NCBI GenBank assembly: GCA_012295275.1
Contig: CM022670.1
Coordinates: 9,972,083-10,034,082 of the forward strand
Source of the DNA: Chrysomallon squamiferum
Lineage: Eukaryota; Mollusca; Gastropoda; Neomphalida; Peltospiridae
Length of the DNA stretch: 62,000 nucleotides
Direction: 5' to 3'
The translations under genes were made by a program, and so were the position numbers. This document shows, piece by piece, positions 41,651 to 55,200 of the stretch. Under the pieces are notes generated by a model that was given only the letters and a program-made list of their open reading frames with translations, did no database searches and had not been told where the DNA came from. How positions within the stretch are numbered: the first letter of the stretch is position 1; every line of letters begins with the position of its first letter.

Positions 41651-42207
41651 TGCATGCAAGGTGTATATGTGCACATCAGTGATCTAAATTATATAAATAT
41701 TAATATAATACTTAATGGCAAATTGGACAAAAAAGCTTTTGCTTTCTTTTACATCCAGATGGAAAAAAAAACAAAAAAAAACAAATAAAACATAATTATT
41801 AATAAAATAGAGAAAAGTCAACCTTCAGTATAAGTATAAGCATAAGTATAAGTATAATTTGCTGTAACAAACACTTAAAACATTTTGTTTTCAGAAAACC
41901 GCTGTCTCTACGATGCCCGGGGTGTCAACTACACAGGAACGTTGAACAAAGCGAAGGGAGGTAAACGGTGCATCCCTTGGTCAGACAAGTTTGTGAGGAG
42001 TAAAGGTTACACCCCAGACATGTTTCCCGATAAAAAGTTTCCTCAGAATTACTGTCGTAACCCCAAAGGAGAGAAGGGAGATTACAGTGACAGGCCGTGG
42101 TGTTACGTAGCACGCAGGGGAGACAAGCCGTTTGAATCGTGTACAGATTTGAAACTTTCAACAGATAAAGCTTGTAGTAAGTTGATTATATAACATCTGT
42201 AGTAATA

Positions 42208-42242
<35 letters not shown>

Positions 42243-43231
42243 TGCTAATTATATTAATAATACTACTAATAGTAAAAAATTGTTGGTAACAGTAACAACA
42301 GCATAGTAATTACTTTGCAATCACCAATAGTAAGATGATAATTTAGTTCTTATTATTAATCGTAATAGCATTGCAAAATTGAATATTTATAGTAAATACA
42401 GATAACAAGAGCTGCAGCATTATGTCGTTTGTAACTTGGTAAAAATGTAATAATGACTGTAATTTTGTACACAGTAATATAAAACATCTTTCATGACCTG
42501 AGTACACTGTGACTTTGAAATTATTTACTTAGCAAAAATAAATTACATATACTTTAATAATAATTTTTTTATTCAATACAGACACAAACAGTTAAAGTTA
42601 GAATCTCTTCTTATGATATTTAAAAAAGTTTTTAAAATTAAGATTTAAAAAAAAAAAAATTTGAATATAAAATTTTTTATTATTTTCACAGAGTGTCCAG
42701 ACCACATGTTCGGTCCTAGCTGTTCTCAGGAGTGTCACTGCAGAAATGTGACGGAGGTCTGTGACAAGCAGTATGGGAGGTGTCAGTCTGGGTGTGCCGC
42801 TGGGTGGATAGGATTCAGCTGTCAGGAAGGTGTGAACACACAAATACAAATAGTTTAGAACTAGCATGCTGTAACCCCGAGAAAGCAATTTTTGACATTT
42901 GAATGTTGAAGTTGTTAAAATCTCTCTCTGTCTTTTTCTCTGTGTTTCCTTAGAAATGTACATCATGAATATTAATACATTAATAAAAACACATTCGTTT
43001 TCCCTATATTTTATTTTATTATTTTAATTTTTTAATTTTTAAAAATAATTTATCAGCAGTATTATGAATAATCAGGTTTGATCTTGTTTCCTGAGAACTA
43101 TTATTGTATTGAAGTAAACCGTTTTTCTGAAAAGAGCTCAATGATAATTTATTTTTCAAAGTCAAAATGACATGGTGGTAAGTAAGTCAAAAATATGGTA
43201 CTAATAAATAATGTTTTCTTTTACTACTTAC

Positions 43232-43265
<34 letters not shown>

Positions 43266-43451
43266 ATTTATTTTTTGTTCCAGTGTGTAGACAAGGCATG
43301 TATGGACTTGGCTGTTCTAAGCAATGTAAACACTGCTCCAACAACATGTGTGATCCAGAGACTGGTTACTGCACTGATGGATGTGAAGCTGGCTACAGTG
43401 GACCTAGATGTGATATTAGTATGTACATGTGTGTTAGTGTGTGTGTGAATG

Positions 43452-43515
<64 letters not shown>

Positions 43516-46500
43516 TGCATGTGTGTGTGCATGTGTGTGTGTCAGTGCATGTGTGTGTGTGTGTGTATGTTAGTATGTATTTAGATATTAGTATGTACAA
43601 GTGAGTGTGTGTATGTTAGTATGTATTTAATATTAGTATGTAAATAAACATTAATAAGTATATAAGTATTAGTATGTAAATGGTTATAAATATTAATATG
43701 TAAAGAAACATTAGTATGTCTTTAAATATTGGTATGTAAATAAACATTAGTATATTTGAATATTAGTACATAAATAAACACTAGTATGTATATAAGTATT
43801 AGTATGTTAACAAACATTAATATGGCTATAATCATTGATTCATTTCTCTTCTGTTTAGTTATGATTTATACTTGTTAAGCATGTCCCCCCCGAAAAAATA
43901 AAAGAAATAAAAAATCTTGTCTCTCTCAGTGTGTGCTCTGGGAAGTTTCGGACCCGGCTGCAAGTTTAAATGTGGACAGTGCCGAGGAGGGGAGGCCTGT
44001 CAGTTGAAAACTGGAACTTGTTTCCGAGGCTGTGCCCCAGGGTTCACTGGAAAGTACTGCAAAGAAGGTTAGAGACATTTGTTATTGTTACTGTTATTGT
44101 TGTTATTTATTATGATTATTATTACTATTATTATTACTATTATTATTATTATTATTAACTATCATTATTTAACGGTTTCTATAATTATCACTTATTATAA
44201 AAAAAAAAATATTATTGAATTAATTAATTTGTTTATTAATCATTCTGTCTACAGAATGTCCACAAGGCACGTATGGACAGAACTGTTTGAATTCATGTGG
44301 ACACTGCCTCCCAGGAACCACCTGCAACCACACCACAGGCTTTTGTTCTGCTGGTTGTGACCAGGGTTACAAGGGAGATAAATGTGACACAGGCAAGTTA
44401 GATAACTCACAAAATGTTTTTTCAAATTCAGAATCGGTTACAAATTAACAGTAATCTCTTACAATAATCAATTAACAATGTGTAAATACTCTCTGTCTTC
44501 TAAAGAAGAATGTTTTAATTTTTATGAATTTACAAATAGGTGTAAGAGGTTTTTTTTTTTTTTTTTTTTTTTCTCTTCATAATCTCAATAAGAATCAATT
44601 TGAGCAAGAACTGTTAGATTATAATTTCAAAAGGTTTTGGTTTTAGAGTGAAATATCTCTTTCAGTAAAAGCATGTAATTAATTATTTTGTAATAAAAAA
44701 ACCCCAACTTTGTCTGGTGTAAATCCAAAAAAGTACTATTAATATAAAACAATAATATAACTGATTGAATTTACATAATTATGTAATATTATACATTTTA
44801 TTTATTAATATTTTTTTAATTTAACAAAGAAATATAACATTCAATAAAAAACTTAGATTTTATCAAAATACATAATTTAAAAATCAATATTTCTATATTT
44901 GCCACATGAAAATATCCTTGATCAGTTTGTTAACATAATTTTTACAAATGTTCTTCAGCATTATAAACAACTTCCTTACTTGTTTTTCACTGTTGCAGAG
45001 TGTGAAGAGGGGAGATATGGGGAGAACTGTTCGTTTGTGTGTGGACATTGCAGGGACAACACTTCATGTCTGATCACCAATGGTCAGTGTTTAAAAGACT
45101 GTGATGAGGGATATTTTGGATACAGATGTGTTGAAAGTAAGTTCTGTTCAGTATTTTATTTTTAGTCAAATTTTGTTTATTTTTAAAAATTATTTTTTTC
45201 TGATGGAGATTTGTTTTACATTTCTTCCTTTGGATGTACAGTATTTGTTATAAATTTTGATCTTACTGGAGAATTTTAATGAGAAATTATGTGTGTATTT
45301 GTTTCCATTTAAAATATGTCTGATTTTGGGGTGAATTTCAACATTTATTATTTATTTTGTTTGTTATTAATTTAAAAAAAAACACTTTTTCTTACTGTTA
45401 TTGTTATAAATTTTAAAAATATTTTTTTTCTTACTGATATTTCTCTATGACTCAGTCATTGTTATAATTGTCTTAAATATTCATTCAAGTTTTTATAAAA
45501 GTATATGTATTTTAATGTTGATTTTTATCTATCACAAACATGTTTTAGTCTTTTTCTAATTATTTTAATTTAAAAAAAAAAAATTTTGTACATTTGTTTT
45601 CTTGAACATTTAAAAAATAATTTCTTTTATTAAATTAAATTTGAATGTTGAAAAAGAAAATGATAGTAAAACTTGATCATTCTTAATTTGTTGTTTCAAA
45701 ATGATTAAACTTTCTTTTTTCTTTTCAGAGATATATATTTCTTTTATTAAATTAAATTTGAAGGTTGAAAAAAAATGATAGTAAAACTTGATTATTCTTA
45801 ATTTATTGTTTTAAAAAATTAAATGTTTTGTTTTATTTTCAGAGATTGAAAATGTTTTTGTTAAATTAAATTAAATTTGAATGTTGAAAAAAAAATGATA
45901 GTAGAACTTAATCTATTGTTTTAAAAAGATTAAACTTTTATTTTCTATTTTTCAGAGATTGAAATGAGTACAATGGCATCAGAGACAGGAGGTATCATAG
46001 GGAGTTGAGTTTATTCTAGCATTTTTTTTCTTCTATTTTACTTACTAATGTGCTCATCATTTTTACTAATCATCATTTTCATGTGAATTTTAGGCATTTT
46101 GTTTTTTAGTTATTTACTTGATTAAAAAAGAGAAAAAAGTGAAATGATAAAGAGTTAGTTTTTATGATTAAAATTTTATAATAATTTTTTTGAATCTGTT
46201 AAAATTCTATCACTAAGAATGTAAGCTGTTGATACCTTTTTGATTTCAAAACATAGTTACCTGTTTGTAAGTATATGAATAATGAATCTGACGACCGTTT
46301 TAAATAGTTACCTGTGTGTAAGTATATGAATAATGAATCTGATGACTGTTTTAAAAAAGTAATAATGTTACCTGTTTTAAATAGTTAAGTATATGAATAA
46401 TGAATCTGACGACTGTTTTAAATAGTTACCTGTGTGTAAGTATATGAATAATGAATCTGATGACTGTTTTAAATAGTTACCTGTTTGTAAGTATATGAAT

Positions 46501-47828
46501 AATGAATCTGATGACTGTTTTAAATAGTTACCTGTTTGTAAGTATATGAATAATGAATCTGACGACTGTTTTAAATAGTTACCTGTTTGTAAGTATATGA
46601 ATAATGAATATATGAATAATGAATCTGATGACTGTTTTAAATAGTTACCTGTGTGTAAGTATATGAATAATGAATCTGACGACTGTTTTAAATAGTTACC
46701 TGTGTGTAAGTATATGAATAATGAATCTGACGACTGTTTTAAATAGTTACCTGTGTGTAAGTATATGAATAATGAATCTGAGTTTTAAATAGTTACCTGT
46801 GTGTAAGTATATGAATAATGAATCTGACGACTGTTTTAAATAGTTACCTGTGTGTAAGTATATGAATAATGAATCTGACGACTGTTTTAAATAGTTACCT
46901 GTTTGTAAGTATATGAATAATGAATCTGATGACCGTTTTAAATAGTTACCTGTTTGTAAGTATATGAATAATGAATCTGACGACTGTTTTAAATAGTTAC
47001 CTGTTTGTAAGTATATGAATAATGAATCTGACGACTGTTTTAAATAGTTACCTGTTTGTAAGTATATGAATAATGAATCTGACGACTGTTTTAAATAGTT
47101 ACCTGTGTGTAAGTATATGAATAATGAATCTGACGACCGTTTTAAATAGTTACCTGTGTGTAAGTATATGAATAATGAATCTGATGACTGTTTTAAATGT
47201 TTTAAATAGTTACCTGTTTTTAAATAGATTTCATGACTGTTTTAGTTACCTGTGTGTAAGTATATGAATAATGAATCTGACGACTGTTTTAAATATTTAC
47301 CTGATTGTGATTTCAGACGTCGACGTCGACACAAGAACAATGAGCATGACCCGTCACTACACGAGTGATGAACCCACAGGTCACCCCACAGAACACAATG
47401 AAAGCATCCAGCTCCTTGGAGACTCAAGAATAGGTCTGTATATCATTATAATTATAAACTTTACACAGTGTGATAAAATTACAGAAATGTCAGAAAAAAA
47501 CAAAAAAACACCAATATTTATAGGATAGGAATTAAGGCTTCTCTTTGTTACAGAAATGGTTTATTATAATAATAATAATAATAAATATTTATAGAGAAAG
47601 TCTGTGAGTTATTTCCACATATGATTTAAAGTTAATTTTCCGGTTATTTTCTTTTAGTTGTTCTAATTCCACTCTTTCAGTTATTTTCAGTTTCAAACCT
47701 AGGATTATTTCTTACTTATATTTTTAGTTCGGTAATTTATACATTATTTAAAAATCATTTAAACAAACTTTAAACAAAAAAATAAAATCTTTTATTAAAG
47801 CACACACTGTGTAATATCATGTACATAC

Positions 47829-47868
<40 letters not shown>

Positions 47869-50180
47869 TGTAGTCTTGTTACAGTTAAGTTAAAAAATAA
47901 AATCTTTTTATTAAATTTATCCCTATCTAATTATGCATAATTTGCATGTGTATGTGGTTCTCTTGTGGCTAGCTCTCAGACACTGAGCTAAGTTAAAATG
48001 TTGTGGAAATAATCCAGACCTGATATTGTTAAAACTCGTAATTTTTAATTTTCAGAAAACTCCACAGTTCTGTCATCAGAGACTGAAGACAACACCATTA
48101 ATGAGGAAGTGAACGAGCCTATCTACGTGAACATAAACAGCAAGAAACAAACCAACCCAATAGCACTGTGTGACCTGTACGATGTCATTCTCAAGTACAG
48201 ACAAAATGGAATGGCTGGATTCAAGGCTGAATTCGATGTGAGTTGAAGTTTTGAATACGTAAAAAAAAAGATTTTACAGAGTTTACTTGAAAATAATAAT
48301 TAAAATAAATTAAATATAATATTTGATTTCTAAGAAAGTTAACTTTTCATTATTATTATTATTATTTTTATTTTTTTTTATTACTAAATGAAATAATTGT
48401 AACTGATGATTTTACCATAGATGTTATTTAATAATAATAATAATAATAATAGTAGAAGTAGTAGTAATAATATATACAAATACCCATACATTTATCTAAT
48501 GTCCACAAATCAGCTTTAGAAGGGTATTAATTTGTATGCTTAAAAAATATTTTCATTCTTTATTCTTCTTTATTTTGTATTTTAAGTGTTTATTAAACAC
48601 TGGTCCAGAAAATCCTGAAACCTGGGTCACCTCCAGGCCCAAGATTTCTGGATAAATGATCAAAAAGCACTGTGTAACATACTAAGTTTTTACTTCATTA
48701 TTGGCATTGTTTGTTAATTGGTTGTGTGTAAATTTTGTTTTATTATTTGAGTAAAATCAATTTCAGGAACTACCCATGGGTTTATTAGCTCTTTGTGAAG
48801 TTGCCAGAAAATCGGAAAATAAAGCTAAAAATCGATATGGAAATATTGTTGCATGTGAGTAAAAAACTGAACTTCATGAGTAGGCAATAGTCAATTAATT
48901 TAATCATAAATATTTAATTTCTGCTTTCAGAGTTTTATACTTTTTGACATTTTTAAGAATACTAAAATGAAGACTTATCTGGGCTATTATTACAAAAGAA
49001 TTAAAACAGCATCTATACTAAATATTATTTATTTGTTGTTGGCTATTTTCATTTTAAAAAAAATTGGTTATATACAATAATTGTTCAGCATTTCATTTCA
49101 TGTACAAATTACATAAACAAATTTTGAATTATAACTTGTTAATTCAAAGACCTCCACAGCCTTCATTATAACATGGATTTATAAAGATTTAATATTTAAT
49201 CATTTGAAATTACTAATAATTGTTTTTTTTCCATTGTTTAAAATAAATCGGAATAAATCAAAAATAAAATTTAATACGTAGTTTAGCACTGTTTTCTTTT
49301 GACACTAATTTAATTTTTATTTTAATTCACAGACGACCACTCTAGGGTGACACTGGAGTCAATTGCCAATGAACCATTTTCTGATTATGTAAATGCTAAC
49401 TTCATGGATGTGAGTGTATTTCATTTATTTATCAGTTTGTTACATAGTAGAGTGCCCTGAAGAGAAAACAGAGATGATTTGTTCAGATTTCATTGCACTG
49501 GGTATCTGCATGTGTGTGTGTGTGTCTGTGAATGTTTTTGTGTGTGTGAGAGTGTTTGTGAGTGATGAGTTTGTCTGTCTGTCTGGCTGTCTGTGTCTGT
49601 CAGTGAAAATGAAAATGAGTAATTCACTGATTTAACAGTTGGTAGTCTTTACTGCAATTAAATTTTACTTGTTTTTAATTAATGATATAAATATATTTTT
49701 TTACAGTTTTCAAATTAAATGGAAGAACAAACATGAAAATATGTTTTTATACAAATCTGTTGCATGTTATTTTCAGGGGTACAGCAAGAAAAAAGCTTAC
49801 ATTGCATCACAAGGTAAGATTACGTTTATTATTCTACTGCTATTACAGATACATTTGAAAAAAATTATTTATTATAAAATAAACAATATTTAATTACAGA
49901 TTATATACTGAATTCTATTCAGTATGAGATGGTGGTTTTTTTTTTTTTAGTACAGAACAAATTTAAAGATATTTTTTTTTTTTTTTTTTCAACAAAACTT
50001 TGCACAAAATCATGACAGTATTACATAATTATAACTTGATTTGAGAATAATTTAAATATAAAAAATAAAAGTTATGTTTCAAACTAAATGAAATTATTTT
50101 GCTAATTTTTCTTTTTCTTTTTCTTACTATTACTATTACTACTACTGTTATTAATACTGATACTACTACTACTATCATCA

Positions 50181-50244
<64 letters not shown>

Positions 50245-51009
50245 ATTTTTAAAATCTTTTCTTGTAATGACAAATAGGTGAAGATATTTTTATTAGTTTA
50301 ATTTTGTGATTTCAGGTCCAAACAAAGCAATGATTCGTGATTTCTGGAGAATGGTTTGGCAGCAAAGAGTGTCCAAAATTGTCATGCTGACAAATCTGGT
50401 TGAAGCTTGCAAGGTAAGATTATTTTATTTCATTTTTTTTAAATTTTATTTTTTATTATTATTTTTTTTTTAAATTATTTTATTTTATTTTATTTTTTTT
50501 TAAATATTTATTTATTTATTAACTTTATTATTATTTTATTTTTTTTTTTTTTATTTTATTTTTTTTTTTCTTCTTTTTTTATTTAATTTAAATTTTTTGG
50601 TTTAGTTTTGATTTGTTTTACTATTTTATATATTTTATTTTGTTTTATTTAGTTTTTGTTTTGTACTGATTTGTACTTTTTAATTTAATTTAATTTATTT
50701 ATTTAATTATTTTTAATTTACATAAATGTTTTTTAAATTATTATATTATAATTTTTTAATTTATTTTCATTTTTTTACTATTTATTTGATTTGATTTGAT
50801 TTATTATTTCTTTTTTGTTTATTTTATTTTTTTTATTTTTTTCTGGTTTTAACAATTTCATAATTTGATTTAATATACGTTATTAATTTTTTTTTTAACT
50901 TTAATTTTGTTTTGTTTTGTTTTTATTATTTTATTTTAACATTTTAAATTATTTTTATTATTTTGTTTTCTCTTACCTTATCTTTATATATATCTATATA
51001 TATATATAT

Positions 51010-51048
<39 letters not shown>

Positions 51049-52242
51049 TTATTACATTATTATATATTTTATTTCAGTTTTATTCTTTTCCTAGTATAAT
51101 TTGAATTATTGTTTTTTTCTAATTTCAGAAAAAGTGTGAACAGTACTGGCCGAGTGAGGGATCTATAAAGTATGGCGAGGTCACAGTAAGAAACGTGAAT
51201 GAAGCCAAGTACACAGATTACACAATCAGAACTTTTGAGATTTCAAAAGTACGTTCAGCTTGAAATAAAAACCATTAGACTTTCTTTTATCATCATTATG
51301 ATGGTGATGATTAATATTATTATATCTATTATAATTACTACTGTTATTACAGGTTTATTACAAAACCTTTAAATATTTAAAATATAGTGGTATTATTTTT
51401 TGCTATAATGAATATTATTGTTGTTGTTGTTATTATTACTACTATTATTATTTTGTTATTTTGCTGTTATTTCTGATTATTGTTTTTGTTATTGTTAATG
51501 TTGTTACAATTGTTATTATTTTTATAATTTCAGTAATTATTGTTTTTATTTATTATTATTACTGTTGTTATTAGTGTTACTGTTATTATTGTTACTGTTG
51601 TCATTTCTTTTGTTATTATTATTATTATTGTTGTTGTTGTTATTATTACTTTTACTGTTATTGTTGTTATTGTTATTTTTCAGGATTCCGTGAGTCGAAT
51701 AGTAAAACAGTTTCACTTTACAACTTGGTCAGATCATGGTGCTCCAACATTTCCAACCACGTTACTAGCATTCCGCCGTAAAATACACACCTACAACCCT
51801 GACAGCAACGCCCCAGTGTTGTCTCACTGCAGGTAGGTCATTTTTACCTGTTAATTACATCATCTGAGCACGACTGAAATTGTAGAATATTAAAAAAAAA
51901 TATATATATATGTATATTAATTGCAGAACTGAAAAGAAATTTAAATATTCTTACAAATTTTAAAATATAGTAAAAGTAATAAGGTAAAAAAAAAGAAAAA
52001 AAGTGATATGAATTTTATTTCAGTATATTATTTATTTATTTATTTATTTATTTTTGTTTATTTAATTAGTTAGTTAATTGGTTAATAATGTATTTAATTT
52101 TATTTATTTATTTATCTATTTATTTATTTTTGTTTATTTATTTAGTTAGTTAATTGGTTAATAATGTATTTAATTTTATTTATTTATTTAATATTTATTT
52201 GTTTGTTTGTTTGTTTGTTTGTTTGTTTATTTATTTATGGAT

Positions 52243-52273
<31 letters not shown>

Positions 52274-55200
52274 TATATATATTTCTTTATTTATTTGTTT
52301 ATTTATCGTTCCAGTGCTGGTATTGGTAGGACAGGAACATTCATTGCTCTGGATTACCTGCTGGAGCAGGCTGCCAATGAGAATCAAATAGACGTCCTTG
52401 GCATTGCTCAGCTGATGAGAACAAACAGAGTGAACATGATACAAACCTGGGTACTGATTGTTTTATTAATAAAAGTATTGGCTTGAAATAACAGTCCATG
52501 ACATTTTCTAAGTGAAACTTAAAGACAATATTCAGATATCTGTACATAGATTTAGTCAAGCACATTTGTGCCATTTTTGTTCCACCAGCTTTTGCCATCT
52601 TTGAATCCATCCTCTCAGAGCTTGGCATTGTTCTGGGTGATCAGCTTGTCTGAATACTGTGAACTTTTGTTTGAAGCCAGTACAGTGTTAATATATTAAT
52701 GTATATAAATTTATAATGTGCTTTGTTGTGATGGGGAGGAATGTTTGATTAAATTAAACATGATCAAAATTAGTAAGTATTAAATATATAAAAAAAAATA
52801 TGAATGATAAGATATACTTTTAAAAGAATGAAGTAAACTTTATTAATTAAACAAATCTTTCATTAAACATATATTTAAACTGTTATTTGACAACAGTTGT
52901 CTTTTTAACAACATTTCAGTCACAATGAAGAAATTTTAAGATAATATTGCTAAATTAAAAGAAATTAAATTTTCAAGGACTTACATAAAGATTTTTTCTT
53001 TTTTTTTTTTCAAATATGTCTTCAGGAGCAATATGCATTTGTGTATGAAGCTGTTCTTGAGTCTGTCAAATCAGGGGAGACAACCATTCCAAAGTCAGCA
53101 TTTAGAAATGTATACCAGAACATGTCTCAGACAAATAAAGATGGTGAGGCAACACCTTTAGAGGAACAGTACGAGGTAATTTTCACAGTGTTTATTTACA
53201 GTTCTTTTAGTTTTTAACATGTGAAATTCTTTATTTTAAATAATCTTTTCAGTTTATTGTTTAAAATCACACTGTGTAACTGTGAGTGGAGTATCTTAGT
53301 TCTGGAAGGCTCTGAAAAACAATGATACATCTTTTTATTTAAATGTCAAAGTAGAGCTGCACTTGAAGAATTGAATGAATTTTATCAGTGAAAATAGTTA
53401 AACGTTACTGGTTCATATTTCAGTTTAATTCTGAAGCAACTGTTTCATTACGTATTTTATTATTATTATATATTTTTATTTAATTTTTAATTATTTAATT
53501 TTTTTTATTTCATATTTTGAGTTGTATATCTTTTATTGTATTTTTTTATTTAATTTATAAAAATCTTTTATTTTTTTTTTAAACAAAGGTTCTGCAACTC
53601 TTGTCTCCAACTATTGATCGAGATGAATGCACTGCTGCCTGTGCACCAGAGAATAACGGCAAAAACAGATTCCAGAACATTCTGCCAGGTTAACAGCAGA
53701 TTAGTTTATTTTAATTCTCTCCGTTTTGGAGAATTCTTTTTTAAATTCTCTTTTTACATGTCTTTTTCTTTAAAAAATAAATAAATAAATATAATAAAGT
53801 TTCGTACAATTTTTTGAAATTTATAAATTTACTGCTTCTTCATTGACGTGCAGTTTAAGTAGCAAAATTTGTTCAAAAGTGAATACAAAATAACAGAATA
53901 TTAAGGAAGATTTTTGTTTTTAATGTTTATTTCTATGCTGCTGATTCTTTTAAGAATCCAGGCTAGAATTTCAATGAACATGACTGAAATATATGTATAT
54001 GTTTTATGATATACCATACTAAATTTATAGTTGCTTATTGTCCGTATCCCTTTGTGTAAACATTAATATAACATTTAATATTATGTGCTAGTTTTGTTTC
54101 TTACTTTTTTTCTTTTTTTTTTAAACTGAATAATTACAGAGTATATCACATTGGAATAATTTGACCTTGCATGTCTGTTTCATAAATGTTATTTCTTAAA
54201 AATTTCTAGCACGGAGATTTTGTCTTGGTTATTTAGTGTAAGGTTCAGGAATGAAGATCGTAGGATCTAACCTCTTCTCAGCATGCAAACTGAACCTTTT
54301 CACATTTCATCCACCATTTCTCCTTAAGTATAAGTTTTACATTATGTAGCCATAAGCTAAAACTGGCCAGTTTATTAAAAAATAAAATTTTTCCTTCAGA
54401 AAGTTGTTGCATGTATTAAGAAATCTAACCCAGTCTCTCTGTCCTGTTTTAGCTAACCGATGTCGACCATTCCTCTACACACCTGTGCAAGGTTGTACTG
54501 ATTATATTAATGCAGTGTTCTTACCTGTAAGTATTCTCCGATGTTGGTGTTGTCTTGCACTTTGATGTAATGTTATGTTGTGTTGGTCATGTTAGAGAAA
54601 TCAAATTTTTGCTCAGATATAATAATAAAATTTAAAAAATACCAACAACAGAAAACCTCAATTCTTTTTTTCCTAAACTGTGAAGAAGAAGAGTATTGAT
54701 AATTATAAGATACGTTTTGTTGTGACATATGTCATATGTATTTCTTTGTTGCAGTTGGAATGAGATGCAGGATGAAAAGATATTAATGAATGCAGTGATT
54801 ATAATTTTTTAAACATTTAAAATTTTTTTATTATTGATTTGTTGGTCTTCATAACAAGATAATGTATCAAAATTAAATTTTTTTCTTCAGATATATATGT
54901 AGTTTATTTTTATTATTCTTCCAACCTTTGCTAATAATAAAGGTTTAATACTGTTGCAGGGATACACGCAGAAGGACAGGTTCATTGTCACACAGATGCC
55001 GTTGCCTGGGACGGTGGCAGACTTCTGGAGAATGCTCTACGACTACACCTCAGACACTGTTGTCATGCTTAACGAATTTGATCGCAATGATAAGGTAGTT
55101 TGGAAAATTTTATTTGTTTCCCTTTTTAACTGTTTAAACCTTTAAAGATATCACATGTGTTAATTAATACATATCTCTGTGTGAAATGATAGTATTCAGG

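Larger units (their letters stand above)
41150..45136 (+). other. Phosphatase ectodomain: EGF-like and kringle exons
   Basis: Seven consecutive phase 1-1 exons. 41150-41281 encodes an EGF-like domain ([11 protein letters not shown]). 41895-42176 encodes a kringle. 42692-42829, 43284-43418, 43930-44067, 44255-44392 and 44999-45136 encode one EGF-like domain each, of the laminin/MEGF type with CGHC or CKHC cores. Four of the last five are 138 bp, as in the gene at 330-1416, and one is 135 bp. All cysteines expected for the fold are present. Symmetric phases allow exon duplication or skipping without frame loss. Confidence 0.88.
48767..53175 (+). other. PTP domain D1 (probably catalytic)
   Basis: Exons 48767 to 53175. 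Motifs in order: KNRYGNI (phosphotyrosine loop), [50 protein letters not shown] (general-acid loop, Ser in place of the usual Pro), signature [10 protein letters not shown] with Cys and Arg present, and MIQTWEQYAF (Q-loop). All key catalytic groups (Cys, Arg, Asp, Gln) are kept, so activity is likely, perhaps with altered loop dynamics from the WSD change. Confidence 0.88.

Noticed and set aside
43211-43573. 120-residue open frame with an EGF-like domain followed by Cys/Val-rich tail
   Set aside because: The EGF part is a real exon (43284-43418), but the tail is translation of the (GT)n repeat beyond a good donor.
46253-47303. 51-bp array as a CRISPR
   Set aside because: Units are contiguous head-to-tail copies without unique spacers, in an animal intron. 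It is a minisatellite.
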